A DNA stretch of 38,262 nucleotides, from assembly GCA_023384575.1 (NCBI GenBank), contig JAHDVP010000047.1, positions 1 to 38,262 of the forward strand, given 5' to 3'. The DNA comes from Acidobacteriota bacterium (GTDB lineage Bacteria; Acidobacteriota; Vicinamibacteria; Vicinamibacterales; JAFNAJ01). Position numbers and translations under genes: made by a program. Under the pieces are notes generated by a model. The model had not been told where the DNA came from and made no database searches. It was given only the letters and a program-made list of their open reading frames with translations. Within the stretch, counting starts at the first letter, position 1; every line of letters starts with the position of its first letter. This document shows, one piece after another, positions 24,199-34,951 of this stretch.

Positions 24199-25521
24199 AT
24201 GAAGCTTCTGCCTGCCCTGTCGAGTGTGATCGTCCTCGTCAGTTTACCCCTGTCGGCGAGAGCGCAGCCACTCGAGGCGCTCTCGGTGCCTGAGGGCGTC
24301 GCGCAGCCCAGCCCGATATCGCCGATGCCAGCAGAGGCGACGCTTGCCAGCCTGGTCGCGGAGCTCGAGCGCAACAACCCGGAACTCGAGGCGGCCCGCC
24401 GGGACGTCGACATGCGCCTCGCCCGCGTCGCGCCGGCGGGCGCGCTGCCCGACCCAACGCTTTCTGCGGGCTCGATGGCCGGCTTCAGCCGACCCCCGTT
24501 CTTTCCTTCATCGGCGACGCCCGACGGGTCCCGGCAGGTCGGGATCACCCAGGAGTTCCCGTTCCCCGGCAAGCGCGCGCTCCGAACCCAGGTGGCCTCG
24601 GCCGAAGTCGAGGCCCAGCGCTGGGAGTACGAGACGCGACGCGTGTTTCTCGTCGCTCAGCTGAAGGAGACCTACCTCGAGTACACCCTCGCCACGCGCA
24701 GTCTCGAACTCGTGGTCGAGAACCTCACCCTCCTCGAGCAGCTCCGGCAGATCGCGGAGACGCAGTTCCGCGTGGGCAGGGGCAACCAGCAGGATGTCGT
24801 GAAGGCGCAGCTCGAGACGTCGTTGCTCATCGAGCGCCGCGAGCTGCTGGCCCGGCAGCGAGACACGCTGGTGGCCCGTCTCAACGCCCTGCTGTATCGC
24901 CCCGCGAACGGTGCCGTGCGCGCCGACCTGGCGTTTACGGTTGAGGCACTACCCGGGGATGTGGTCTCGCTCCAGGCCCTGGCCGAGGCACGTTACCCCG
25001 CGCTCCACCGCGACCGTCGGCTGGTCGAGCGCGGCCAGCACGCCCTGGCCTTCGCGAGGAAGGACGTGCTGCCCGACTTCGCGGTGAACGTCAACGTCCA
25101 GCGGGTGGTCGGCGGGATGCCGTGGATGTACGGCGTCGACTTCATGGTGAAAGTGCCGCTCTACTGGCAGCGGAAGCAGCGGCCGATGATCGCCGAGGCT
25201 GCCGCGGCCCTCGAGAGCACTCGGAAGATGCGCGAGAACACCCAGGCGATGGCCATCGCCGAGGTCGCCGAAGAGTATCTGGCCGCGGTCACCACGCGGC
25301 ATCTGGTCGCGCTCTACAGCGAGAGCGTCCTGCCGCAGGCTCGTCTGGCGCTCCAGTCGTCGCTCGCCGGCTACCAGGTCGGGTCGGTGGACTTCCTGAC
25401 GCTCATCACGAACTTCAGCTCGATCCTGAACGCCGAGATTGCGCATCTGGAGCAACAGACCCGCTATCACCAGGCACTCGCGCGGCTCGAGCCGCTCGTG
25501 GGCGCCGAATTCGTGAAGTGA
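24199..25521 (+). CDS. CusC/CzcC-type outer-membrane efflux protein
   Basis: 440 aa with a signal peptide (about 1-23, ending SARAQ). It shows the outer-membrane-factor duplication: LASLVAELERNNPELEAARRDV opens the first half, and VVSLQALAEARYPALHRDRRLVERG the second. Long coiled-coil helices carry QFRVGRGNQQDVVKAQ and SLAGYQVGSVDFLTLI. PFPGKRALR is typical of the metal-RND subgroup. The start is the ATG at 24199, where the signal peptide begins. It forms the outer duct of the tripartite pump with the next two genes. Confidence 0.93.
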   Translation: MKLLPALSSVIVLVSLPLSARAQPLEALSVPEGVAQPSPISPMPAEATLASLVAELERNNPELEAARRDVDMRLARVAPAGALPDPTLSAGSMAGFSRPPFFPSSATPDGSRQVGITQEFPFPGKRALRTQVASAEVEAQRWEYETRRVFLVAQLKETYLEYTLATRSLELVVENLTLLEQLRQIAETQFRVGRGNQQDVVKAQLETSLLIERRELLARQRDTLVARLNALLYRPANGAVRADLAFTVEALPGDVVSLQALAEARYPALHRDRRLVERGQHALAFARKDVLPDFAVNVNVQRVVGGMPWMYGVDFMVKVPLYWQRKQRPMIAEAAAALESTRKMRENTQAMAIAEVAEEYLAAVTTRHLVALYSESVLPQARLALQSSLAGYQVGSVDFLTLITNFSSILNAEIAHLEQQTRYHQALARLEPLVGAEFVK

Positions 25522-25536
25522 AGGGGACTGGGAATC

Positions 25537-27015
25537 ATGCAGGAGCATTCGACGCCATCCGGGCCGCCGACGCCGGCCGAATCGGCTCGCCGTGAGTGGA
25601 CGCTCGCCGCGGCCCGCCGTCGCGGAGTAGCTGGTTATCTCGTGGGGACGCTTCTCGGGCTCGGCCTGGGTGTCGGCGCGACGCTCTCCATAGTCGAGTA
25701 CACGCGCCATGCCCCGGCATCTCCGTCAGCTGGTTCCCTCGACGAACACGCCGGCCACGGCGGCGGGAGCGCCGAGATGGACCACCCTGCCGGCGAGTCG
25801 CCAGTCGAAGCGGCCGAGAAGATGGTGTACATCCCGCCGGCCCGCCAGCAGCTGATCGGAGTGCGCACGGAGGAAGTCGTGCACAGGGCGCTCGACACGA
25901 CGGTCAGGACCGTGGGCGTCCTGGCGTACGACGAGACGCGCGTCGCGCAGGTTCACACGAAGATCGCCGGCTGGGTCGACCGGCTGTTCGTCGACTTCGT
26001 CGGCAAGCCCGTCAGGCGAGGGCAGCCGCTCTTCACCATCTACAGTCCAGAGCTCGTCTCCACGCAGAGGGAGTACTTGCTCGCGCGGCAGGCGCACGCG
26101 CGGCTCTCGGAGAGCCGGTTCGAGGAGACCCGAGATGGCGCGCTGGGCCTGCTGACGGCGAGCCGCGACCGGCTCAGGCTATGGGACGTCTCCGAGGCCC
26201 AGATCGAGGAGCTCGAACGCACCGGCACGCCACGCAGGACCCTGACGCTCCACTCGCCGTTCACGGGCGTGGTTCTGGAACGCAACGCGTTCGCCGGCCA
26301 ATACGTCACGCCCGAGGTGACGACGTTCAGGATTGCCGACCTCTCACGGATCTGGGCCATCGGGCAGGTCTTCGAGTACGAGAGCGAGCACGTGCGGGTC
26401 GGCCAGCGGGTGACGGTCGAGTTCCCCTATCAGCAGACCACGCGAACGCTCACGGGCACGATCACGTTCATCTACCCGGATGTGGATCCGATGACCCGAC
26501 GCCTGCGCGTGCGTGCCGAATTCGCCAACCCTGGTCTCGAGCTGAAGCCCGATGCCTTCGTGACCCTGGTCATCACGGGAGGCGAGACACACGCACTCGC
26601 CATCCCGGCCGAGGCGGTCATCGACACCGGCGAGACGCGCTACGCCATCCTGGCGCACGCCGACGGCTACTTCGAGCCACGCGAGATCGAGACGGGCGCG
26701 CCGCTCGGCGCCTACTACCCAGTGGTCGCGGGTCTCGAGCACGGCGACCGGGTCGTGACGTCGGCACAGTTCCTGATCGACTCCGAGACCAACCTGCAGG
26801 CCGCGATGCAGTCGATGGCCGGACACGGGCACGGGAGCATGGACACCACTGGAGGCGGCCACGACGGGATGGCCACGCCGGCACCGAAGCCACCGGCGCC
26901 TGTACCAGCCGCGCCCGCTGGTTCGGGAAGTCACGAGGGACACGGTCAGGCGTCGCCAGCGCCGAAGCCGACGCCATCAGGCAAGGCGTCGGCGCACCGT
27001 GACCACAGGCCCTGA
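25537..27015 (+). CDS. cusB: CusB-type membrane fusion protein
   Basis: 492-aa periplasmic adaptor. Membrane anchor at about 32-54, a short His/Asp-rich stretch at 69-83 (DEHAGHGGG), then lipoyl and barrel domains (VHTKIAGWVDRLFVDFVGKPVRRGQPL; LHSPFTGVVLERNAFAGQYV; DVDPMTRRLRVRAEF). The last 66 residues are a His/Met/Pro-rich tail (GHGHGSM, GGGHDGM, SHEGHGQ), probably extra copper ligands that E. coli CusB lacks. Coupled to the preceding gene by 15 bp. In CusB, adaptor methionines hand Cu(I)/Ag(I) to CusA. Confidence 0.92.
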   Translation: MQEHSTPSGPPTPAESARREWTLAAARRRGVAGYLVGTLLGLGLGVGATLSIVEYTRHAPASPSAGSLDEHAGHGGGSAEMDHPAGESPVEAAEKMVYIPPARQQLIGVRTEEVVHRALDTTVRTVGVLAYDETRVAQVHTKIAGWVDRLFVDFVGKPVRRGQPLFTIYSPELVSTQREYLLARQAHARLSESRFEETRDGALGLLTASRDRLRLWDVSEAQIEELERTGTPRRTLTLHSPFTGVVLERNAFAGQYVTPEVTTFRIADLSRIWAIGQVFEYESEHVRVGQRVTVEFPYQQTTRTLTGTITFIYPDVDPMTRRLRVRAEFANPGLELKPDAFVTLVITGGETHALAIPAEAVIDTGETRYAILAHADGYFEPREIETGAPLGAYYPVVAGLEHGDRVVTSAQFLIDSETNLQAAMQSMAGHGHGSMDTTGGGHDGMATPAPKPPAPVPAAPAGSGSHEGHGQASPAPKPTPSGKASAHRDHRP

Positions 27016-27033
27016 GGGCGCAGGAGACCGGTC

Positions 27034-30000
27034 GTGATCGAGAGACTCATCGCCTTCAGCGCCCGGAACGCGTTCGTGGTGCTCCTGCTCGTCGCCGGCA
27101 TTGTCGGTGGTGGGGTCTGGGCCATCAAGAACACGCCCATCGACGCCATTCCCGACCTGTCTGACGTGCAGGTGATCGTCACGACGAACTGGGAGGGCCG
27201 CAGCCCCACCCTCGTCGAGGACCAGGTCACCTACCCGATCGTCACGGCTCTCATCTCGGCACCGCACGTCAAGGTCGTCCGCGGCTTCTCCTACTTCGAC
27301 GTCTCGTTCGTCTACGTCATCTTCGAGGACGGAACCGATCTCTACTGGGCGCGCACGCGGGTGCTGGAGTACCTGAACGGCCTTCAGGGCCGCCTTCCCG
27401 CTGGCGCCCAACCCGTGCTCGGCCCGGACGCGACCGGCGTTGGCTGGGGGTTCCAGTATGCGCTCGTGGACCGCAGCGGCCAGCACGACCTCGCCCGGTT
27501 GCGGAGTCTGAACGACTGGCACGTCCAGTACCTCCTGCGCAGTGTCCCTGGCGTGGCCGAGGTGGCGCCGGTCGGCGGCTACGTGAAGCAGTACCAGGTC
27601 GCCATCGACCCGAACGCCCTCCTGGCGTACGGGGTGTCGATCGACCAGGTGGCGATGGCCGTGCGGGCGAGCAACAACGACGTCGGTGGGCGCGTGGTGG
27701 AGTGGACCGGCCGCGAGTACATGGTGCGCGGGCGCGGCTACATCCAGTCGGTCGCCGACATCGAGCGCATCGGCGTCGGGGCGCGGCAGGACGGTACCCC
27801 GATTCTCGTGAGGGACGTGGGCCGCGTCGGCGTGGGGCCGGAGATGCGGCGCGGAGTCGCCGATCTGAACGGCGAGGGCGACGTTGCCGCGGGTATCGTC
27901 GTCATCCGCTCGGGCGTCGACACCTATGGCGTCATTCAAGACATCAAAGCTGCCGTTGCCGAGAAGGTCCAGCCGTCGCTTCCCGAAGGGGTCGAGTTCG
28001 TCACGACCTATGACCGGTCGGACCTGATCGAGCGGTCGATTGCCACGCTCGTCGAGAAGCTGATCGAAGAGGTGCTCATCGTCTCGCTCGTGTGCGCGAT
28101 CTTCCTGTGGCACTTCCGGAGCGCACTCGTCGCCATCCTGACGCTGCCGCTGGCCATCCTGCTCTCGCTCATGGCGATGCAGTACATCGGGCTCGGATCG
28201 AACATCATGAGCCTGGGCGGGATTGCGATCGCCATCGGCGCGATGGTCGACGCGGCGATCATCATGGTCGAGAACGCCCACAAACACCTCGAGCACGACA
28301 CGGGGGGCAGGCCACGCCGGGAGGTGCTGATCGAGGCGGCCCAGGAAGTCGGGCCGTCGCTCTTCTTCGCGCTCCTCATCATCACCGTCTCGTTCCTGCC
28401 CATCTTCACCCTCGAGGCGCAGGAGGGCCGCCTCTTCCGGCCGCTCGCCTTCACCAAGACGTTCGCGATGGGGTTTGCGGCGATCACCTCCGTGCTCGTC
28501 GTCCCATACCTGATGGTGCTCTTCATCAGGGGGCGCATCGCCCCGGAGGAGAAGAACCCGATCAACCGGTTCCTGATGCGGATCTACCATCCGGCGGTGA
28601 GGCTCGTCCTGCGGCACCGGGCGCTCACCCTCCTGGCGGCGTTCCTGCTCATGCTGAGCACGGTGCCCGTGTACATGAAGCTCGGCAGCGAGTTCATGCC
28701 ACCGCTGAACGAGGGCTCGCTGCTCTACATGCCGATCACGCTGCCGGGGGCCTCCGTGCAGACCGCCCAGCAGATCCTGGCGACTCAGGACAAGCTGATC
28801 CGGCGGGTGCCCGAGGTGGAGTCCGTGTTCGGCAAGGCCGGCCGCGCCCTCTCGGCGACCGACCCGGCGCCGCTCGAGATGATCGAGACCGTCATCAACC
28901 TCAAGCCCGAGTCGGAATGGCGGCCGGGCATGACGACCGAGCGGATCGTGGCCGAACTGGACGGGCTCGTTCGCCTTCCCGGCGTGGCCAACGCCTGGAC
29001 GATGCCGATCAAGGCGCGGACCGACATGCTCTCGACGGGAATTCGTACGCCGGTTGGCGTCAAAGTCTTCGGGCCCTCGCTCGACGGGATCAACGAGATC
29101 GCCGCCGAGGTCGAGAGCGCGCTGCGCATGGTGCAGGGGACCCGCAACGTCTTCGCCGAACGCGTGACTGGCGGCTATTACGTGGACTTCACCGTAAAGC
29201 GCGAGGAGATCGCTCGCTACGGCCTGACCATCCAGGACGTCGAGATGGTCATCGAGTCGGCCATCGGCGGGGCCAACGTCACGACGACCGTCGAAGGCCG
29301 CGAACGTTATCCTGTCAACATCCGCTACCAGCGGGCCTATCGCGCCGACGTGAACGCACTGAGGCGCGCGCTCATCTCGACACCTTCGGGCTCACAGATT
29401 CCCATCGAGCAGGTAGCCGACATCTCGCTGACGACGGGTCCCACGGTCATCCGCACGGAGCAGGCCCAGTTGCTCGGGTACGTCTATGTCGACGTCGCCG
29501 ACCGTGACATCGGCGGATACGTCGAAGATGCCAAGGCTGTCGTCGGCGAACTGGTGTCGCTGCCAGAAGGCTACTACCTCGAGTGGAGCGGGCAGTACGA
29601 ATACATGCTGCGCGCCGAACAGCGGCTGAAGGTGGTCATCCCCGTCACCCTGCTGATTGTCATCGCCCTCCTGTACTTCAGCACGCGTCATGTCGTGAAG
29701 GTGGGCATCGTGCTGCTGGCGGTGCCATTCTCGCTCATTGGGGCGTTCTGGCTTCTGTACCTTCTCGACTACAACATGAGCGTGGCCGTCTGGGTAGGGA
29801 TCATCGCCTTGGCTGGCGTCGACGCCGAGACGGGAACGGTGATGCTCCTCTATCTCGACCGTGCGTACGAGAAGTTCAGACGTCAGGGCCGCATGCGGAG
29901 CCTTGCTGACCTCCAGGAGGCGGTTGAAGAGGGTGCCGTCGGTCGCGTGCGGCCGAAGATGATGACGGTGCTGACCATTCTGGTGGGCCTGCTGCCCATC

Positions 30001-30186
30001 ATGTGGAGTCAAGGAACGGGCGCCGACGTGATGAAGCGCATCGCGGCACCCATGGTCGGCGGCGTGGTCACGTCGTTCGCCCTCGAGCTGCTGGTCTACC
30101 CGGTGATCTTCACGATCTGGAAATGGCACAGCGAGGTGAAGGCGGGAAAGGCGCGTCCACGAGATGAAGGAGCGGTAACGACATGA
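27034..30186 (+). CDS. cusA: CusA-type Cu(I)/Ag(I) RND efflux pump
   Basis: 1050-aa inner-membrane RND pump, the proton-driven core of the tripartite exporter (E. coli CusA: 1047). Twelve membrane helices in the usual 1+5, 1+5 layout. The three methionines that bind Cu(I)/Ag(I) in CusA are all kept, in LLYMPITLPG (M566), APLEMIETVI (M616) and DMLSTGI (M665), with the same spacings of 50 and 49. The proton-relay residue D406 (GAMVDAAII) and the acidic GVDAETGTVM in the second half are present. Start is GTG at 27034. Specificity for monovalent copper or silver is therefore well supported, more than for Co/Zn/Cd. Confidence 0.96.
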   Translation: MIERLIAFSARNAFVVLLLVAGIVGGGVWAIKNTPIDAIPDLSDVQVIVTTNWEGRSPTLVEDQVTYPIVTALISAPHVKVVRGFSYFDVSFVYVIFEDGTDLYWARTRVLEYLNGLQGRLPAGAQPVLGPDATGVGWGFQYALVDRSGQHDLARLRSLNDWHVQYLLRSVPGVAEVAPVGGYVKQYQVAIDPNALLAYGVSIDQVAMAVRASNNDVGGRVVEWTGREYMVRGRGYIQSVADIERIGVGARQDGTPILVRDVGRVGVGPEMRRGVADLNGEGDVAAGIVVIRSGVDTYGVIQDIKAAVAEKVQPSLPEGVEFVTTYDRSDLIERSIATLVEKLIEEVLIVSLVCAIFLWHFRSALVAILTLPLAILLSLMAMQYIGLGSNIMSLGGIAIAIGAMVDAAIIMVENAHKHLEHDTGGRPRREVLIEAAQEVGPSLFFALLIITVSFLPIFTLEAQEGRLFRPLAFTKTFAMGFAAITSVLVVPYLMVLFIRGRIAPEEKNPINRFLMRIYHPAVRLVLRHRALTLLAAFLLMLSTVPVYMKLGSEFMPPLNEGSLLYMPITLPGASVQTAQQILATQDKLIRRVPEVESVFGKAGRALSATDPAPLEMIETVINLKPESEWRPGMTTERIVAELDGLVRLPGVANAWTMPIKARTDMLSTGIRTPVGVKVFGPSLDGINEIAAEVESALRMVQGTRNVFAERVTGGYYVDFTVKREEIARYGLTIQDVEMVIESAIGGANVTTTVEGRERYPVNIRYQRAYRADVNALRRALISTPSGSQIPIEQVADISLTTGPTVIRTEQAQLLGYVYVDVADRDIGGYVEDAKAVVGELVSLPEGYYLEWSGQYEYMLRAEQRLKVVIPVTLLIVIALLYFSTRHVVKVGIVLLAVPFSLIGAFWLLYLLDYNMSVAVWVGIIALAGVDAETGTVMLLYLDRAYEKFRRQGRMRSLADLQEAVEEGAVGRVRPKMMTVLTILVGLLPIMWSQGTGADVMKRIAAPMVGGVVTSFALELLVYPVIFTIWKWHSEVKAGKARPRDEGAVTT

Positions 30187-30887
30187 GGAGAGGGCACATC
30201 GCGAGTCGTGGCGCGGCGACGGTCGTCGGCATCGTGCTGACGGCGGGGGTCGCGATGGCGGGGGATGCCCCGCCCTTCGAGCTGGCGGCCAAGCGCGACC
30301 GGATGTTCGGCGCCACGTCGGGGACGCTGACCTTCGAGACGGACCACGTCGCGTTCACGTCGAGCGACGGGCGCGAGCAACGGTCTTGGCGCTATGAGGA
30401 TCTGCAACAGATCCAGGTTCGGGCGCCCCGACGAATCCACCTGCTGACCTACGAGGACCAGGGGCGGCTCAGGTTCGGGGCTGACCGCGCCTATGAGTTC
30501 GCCCTGCAGGCTGGCGACGTGCCCTCTGAGCTCCTGACATTCCTGCTCCACCGCATCGAGCGACCCCTCCTGCTCGCGGTTCTCCCGCAGGCGTGCTGCG
30601 AGCCGCTCTTCGAAGTAGCTGTGAAGCACGAGCGACAGGGGAAGGGCAGCGAGGGTGTGCTGGCCATCCACCACGGCGCCCTGGTTTACGATACGCCCAG
30701 TGAGGGTCGTGCGAGGTTCTGGCGATTCGGCGACCTCGAGAGCGTGTTGCGACTGGATCGGCACCGCCTGCAGGTGACCGCTCCGGAGGGAGGCGCCCTG
30801 AGACCCTTCGTGTTCCAGTTGAAGGCCGAGCTGCCCGGTGGTTTCTACGATACGCTCTGGGGCGAGATCAACGGACGAACGTGGTGA
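30183..30887 (+). CDS. Exported protein with two repeated PH-like domains
   Basis: 234 aa with a signal peptide (about 1-27, ending AMA). The mature part is an internal duplication: residues about 47-125 and 157-230 share G-x-L...AF or AL, then an Arg-x-x-W-R-[YF]-x-D-L core (W69-L74 and W180-L185), a basic strand and F-x-L-x-A/[KQ]. The pattern resembles bacterial PH or GRAM-like beta domains, but I cannot name the family. A CC pair lies in the linker (138-139). The ATG overlaps the cusA stop (ATGA), so it is made with the pump. Role unknown; a periplasmic partner of the pump is plausible. Confidence 0.8.
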   Translation: MRRGHIASRGAATVVGIVLTAGVAMAGDAPPFELAAKRDRMFGATSGTLTFETDHVAFTSSDGREQRSWRYEDLQQIQVRAPRRIHLLTYEDQGRLRFGADRAYEFALQAGDVPSELLTFLLHRIERPLLLAVLPQACCEPLFEVAVKHERQGKGSEGVLAIHHGALVYDTPSEGRARFWRFGDLESVLRLDRHRLQVTAPEGGALRPFVFQLKAELPGGFYDTLWGEINGRTW

Positions 30888-30903
30888 CGGCAGACGACCG
30901 ACC

Positions 30904-32070
<1,167 letters not shown>

Positions 32071-32159
32071 GGTCCACGCCACGTGACGACGCCGACGTTG
32101 CCTCGCCGGACGCGCAGGCGAACGAATCGCTGCGAGTCGGGATGCGCCGCGAGGAACCC

Positions 32160-34262
32160 ATGACGCACGAACACGACCAGCACCACAGGGCGGCGCACTC
32201 GGGCCCAGGTCGACACGAACCGCCGGCCGAGCGCCCCACGCCATCCGAACGCCACGACGAACATGGAGGCCACGGACGCCACGAGGCCGGCGGGCACGAC
32301 AAACACGCCGGCCACAGTGTGGAGATGTTCCGGAGTCGATTCTGGCTGACGCTCGCGTTGACGGTGCCGACGCTCATCTGGAGCCATGAGCTGCAGGTCT
32401 GGCTCCGCTATACCGCTCCGGCCTTCCCAGGGTCCGACCACATCGCACCCGTCTTCGGTACGGCCGTGTTCGTCTACGGCGGCCGCGCCTTTCTCCAGGG
32501 CGCGGTCCAGGAGCTCCGCCAGCGACTCCCGGGCATGATGACCCTGATCGCCCTGGCGATCACGGTCGCGTTCCTCTTCAGTCTGGCCGTGACGCTCGGC
32601 TACGAGGGCATGGCGCTCTGGTGGGAGCTCTCGACGCTCGTCACCATCATGCTGCTCGGGCACTGGATCGAGATGCGCTCGATCCTCCAGGCCCAGGGCG
32701 CGCTCAAGGAACTGGCCCGCCTGCTGCCGAACACGGCCGTCCGGGTCACGGGCGAGGTCACCGAAGAGGTCCCGATTGGCGATCTTCGTGAGGGCGACCT
32801 GATCCTCGTGCGCCCCGGTGCCGGCATTCCGGCAGACGGCCTCGTCCAGTCCGGCGCGAGCGACGTGAACGAGACGATGATCACCGGCGAATCGCGTCCG
32901 GTGAAGAAGGAGGCCGGCGCGAAGGTGATTGCGGGCACGGTGAACACCGAAGGGTCGCTCCGCATCGAGGTGACGGGCACCGGCGATCGGACCGCGCTTG
33001 CCGGCATCATGCGGCTCGTCGAGCAGGCGCAGACGTCGCGCTCGCGGGCCCAGGCGCTGGCGGACCGCGCAGCCTACCTGCTGACGCTCGTCGCGATGGG
33101 ATCGGGCACCCTCACGCTCGTCGTCTGGAAGGCGATCGGCGCCGAGACGGCGTGGACCATCGAACGGGTGGTCACCGTACTCGTCATCGCCTGCCCTCAC
33201 GCCCTCGGTCTGGCCGTCCCGCTCGTCGTCGCGATCTCCACGACGCTCGGCGCGCGAAGCGGACTGCTCGTACGGGATCGTCGCGGGCTCGAGGAGGCCC
33301 GTCGCCTTACCACCGTCGTCTTCGACAAGACCGGCACGCTGACCCGGGGCGAGTTCCGCGTGGTGGACGTCACGACCGCCGAGGGCCTTGGGCCGCGTGA
33401 GGCGCTTCGGCTGGCCGCAGCCGTCGAGCACGACTCCGAGCACACGATCGCCCAGGGCATCGTCAAGAGCGCGGTGGAGGATGGTCTGGAGGTGCCCGCC
33501 GCGGCGGGCTTCCAGGCCATCCCCGGCCACGGCGTGAGGGCCCAGGTCGAAGGACGCGAGCTGCACATGGGCGGCCCAGCTCTCCTCCGTCGCCTCGACG
33601 CCGAGCCCGACGCACGCCTGCGAGAGGCGGCCGAGCTGGCGGCCGGACGCGGCCAGTCGGCCATCTACCTCCTCGAGGGCCGGCGTGCGCTCGCCGTCTT
33701 CGCCGTGGCCGACGCCGTTCGGCCGGAGTCGGCCGAGGCGGTGGGCCGCCTCCACGCCGATGGCGTCGATGTGGTCATGCTCACCGGCGACTCGCGGGCC
33801 GTGGCGGATGCGGTCGCCCACGAGCTCGAGATCGACACCGTGTTCGCGGAGGTCCTGCCCGACCAGAAGGCGATGAGGATCCAGGAGCTGCAACGACAGG
33901 GAAAGCGCGTCGCCATGGTGGGCGACGGGGTGAACGATGCCCCAGCGCTCCTGACCGCGGATGTCGGCATCGCCATTGGGGCCGGGACCAACGTCGCGGT
34001 TGAGGCCGGCGACGTCGTGCTCGTGCGCAACGATCCGCGGGATGTGCCGCGCATCATCGCGTTGAGCCAGGTCAGCTACCGCAAGATGGTGCAGAACCTG
34101 TGGTGGGCTGCGGGTTACAACATCGTCGCGATTCCGCTGGCTGCAGGCGTGCTGACCGGTCTCGGTCTCGTGCTGCACCCGGCCGTCGGGGCGGTTCTCA
34201 TGTCCGCAAGCACGGTAGTCGTGGCGGTCAACGCGCAGTTGCTCCGACGGGCTTCGTTGTAA
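32160..34262 (+). CDS. copB: CopB-type P1B copper/silver ATPase
   Basis: 700-aa P-type ATPase. The first 55 residues are a His-rich tail (HEHDQHH, HDEHGGHGRHEAGGHDKHAGH). It then shows the P1B membrane layout, TGES actuator (E244), CPH in the metal-binding helix (C345-H347, the P1B-3/CopB signature; CPC would mean CopA), phosphorylated D389 in DKTGT, and GDGVNDAPAL (588-597), all intact. The end MSASTVVVAVNAQLL is typical of CopB. GAGGA stands six bases before the ATG at 32160, preferred to an ATG at 32142. It exports Cu(I)/Ag(I) or Cu(II) from the cytoplasm and complements the RND pump. Confidence 0.95.
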   Translation: MTHEHDQHHRAAHSGPGRHEPPAERPTPSERHDEHGGHGRHEAGGHDKHAGHSVEMFRSRFWLTLALTVPTLIWSHELQVWLRYTAPAFPGSDHIAPVFGTAVFVYGGRAFLQGAVQELRQRLPGMMTLIALAITVAFLFSLAVTLGYEGMALWWELSTLVTIMLLGHWIEMRSILQAQGALKELARLLPNTAVRVTGEVTEEVPIGDLREGDLILVRPGAGIPADGLVQSGASDVNETMITGESRPVKKEAGAKVIAGTVNTEGSLRIEVTGTGDRTALAGIMRLVEQAQTSRSRAQALADRAAYLLTLVAMGSGTLTLVVWKAIGAETAWTIERVVTVLVIACPHALGLAVPLVVAISTTLGARSGLLVRDRRGLEEARRLTTVVFDKTGTLTRGEFRVVDVTTAEGLGPREALRLAAAVEHDSEHTIAQGIVKSAVEDGLEVPAAAGFQAIPGHGVRAQVEGRELHMGGPALLRRLDAEPDARLREAAELAAGRGQSAIYLLEGRRALAVFAVADAVRPESAEAVGRLHADGVDVVMLTGDSRAVADAVAHELEIDTVFAEVLPDQKAMRIQELQRQGKRVAMVGDGVNDAPALLTADVGIAIGAGTNVAVEAGDVVLVRNDPRDVPRIIALSQVSYRKMVQNLWWAAGYNIVAIPLAAGVLTGLGLVLHPAVGAVLMSASTVVVAVNAQLLRRASL

Positions 34263-34474
34263 AGGTCGAGTCGGCTCTCTGGCTCGTTTCCCAGACCCCC
34301 CGTTAGATTCCTCCCCCAACCCGCGTTCATATAGGTACCCAGACGGCTCCGTCCGTCAGTACGCACGCGCTCCCAGGGCCGTGCGTCCCACCCCTGTTCC
34401 GCGGCATCCCCAGGATCCGCGCGAACGTCGCCTGCGCCGTCGGTCTCAGACCCTCGGTGCCCATGGAGGACCCC

Positions 34475-34795
34475 ATGTCGAAAGGCAAGACCGAACCGCT
34501 GTCCGTACGGGTCATTCCCAACCCGACCGGCAATCCCCCAGGGAAGCTGGCCGACGCGGAAGTGATCTTCGAAGCCGAGGCCGGTCCGCTCAGCGGGCTG
34601 AAACTGATCGGCTTCGCCATCTGGGAACGTCGCACCGGAGGGCGCAACGTGACGTTCCCCGCCCGGCAGTACTCCGTGAACGGAGAGCGCCGGAGCTTCG
34701 CGCTGCTGCGTCCCGTCAACGGCGACGTCAGCGCCCAGGAGGCCATCCGCGACGTCATCCTCGCCGCGTACAGCCGCGTCGAGGCCGGCGCCTGA
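34475..34795 (+). CDS. Conserved hypothetical protein of mobile elements
   Basis: 106-aa protein, no signal peptide or membrane helix. The chain is mostly beta (LSVRVIPNPTGNPPGKLADAEVIF, LSGLKLIGFAIWERR, NVTFPARQYSVNGERRSFALLRPV) and ends in a helix (SAQEAIRDVILAAY). The first part looks loosely like the SpoVG fold, without enough identity to claim it. A GGAGG lies six bases before the ATG at 34475. The same kind of short gene is found near DUF932 genes on integrative elements and plasmids (recollection, not checked). Confidence 0.75.
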   Translation: MSKGKTEPLSVRVIPNPTGNPPGKLADAEVIFEAEAGPLSGLKLIGFAIWERRTGGRNVTFPARQYSVNGERRSFALLRPVNGDVSAQEAIRDVILAAYSRVEAGA

Positions 34796-34951
34796 GCGGA
34801 CCTCGCCACCACCCCCGACGCGCGGCCTCAGGCCCACCGCCAGGGACCCCGCTGCACGCCCCTCGACGCCCCCAGGGCCTCGAGGGGGTGCAGCCCCTCG
34901 TTCGCGCCGTGGCGCTCGTCGGACGCACTGCGCCGAGAAAGGACCGAGGAC

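Noticed and set aside
26977-28617. Long Asp/His/Arg-rich frame antisense to cusA
   Set aside because: Composition is the mirror of cusA codons; no start signal or homology.
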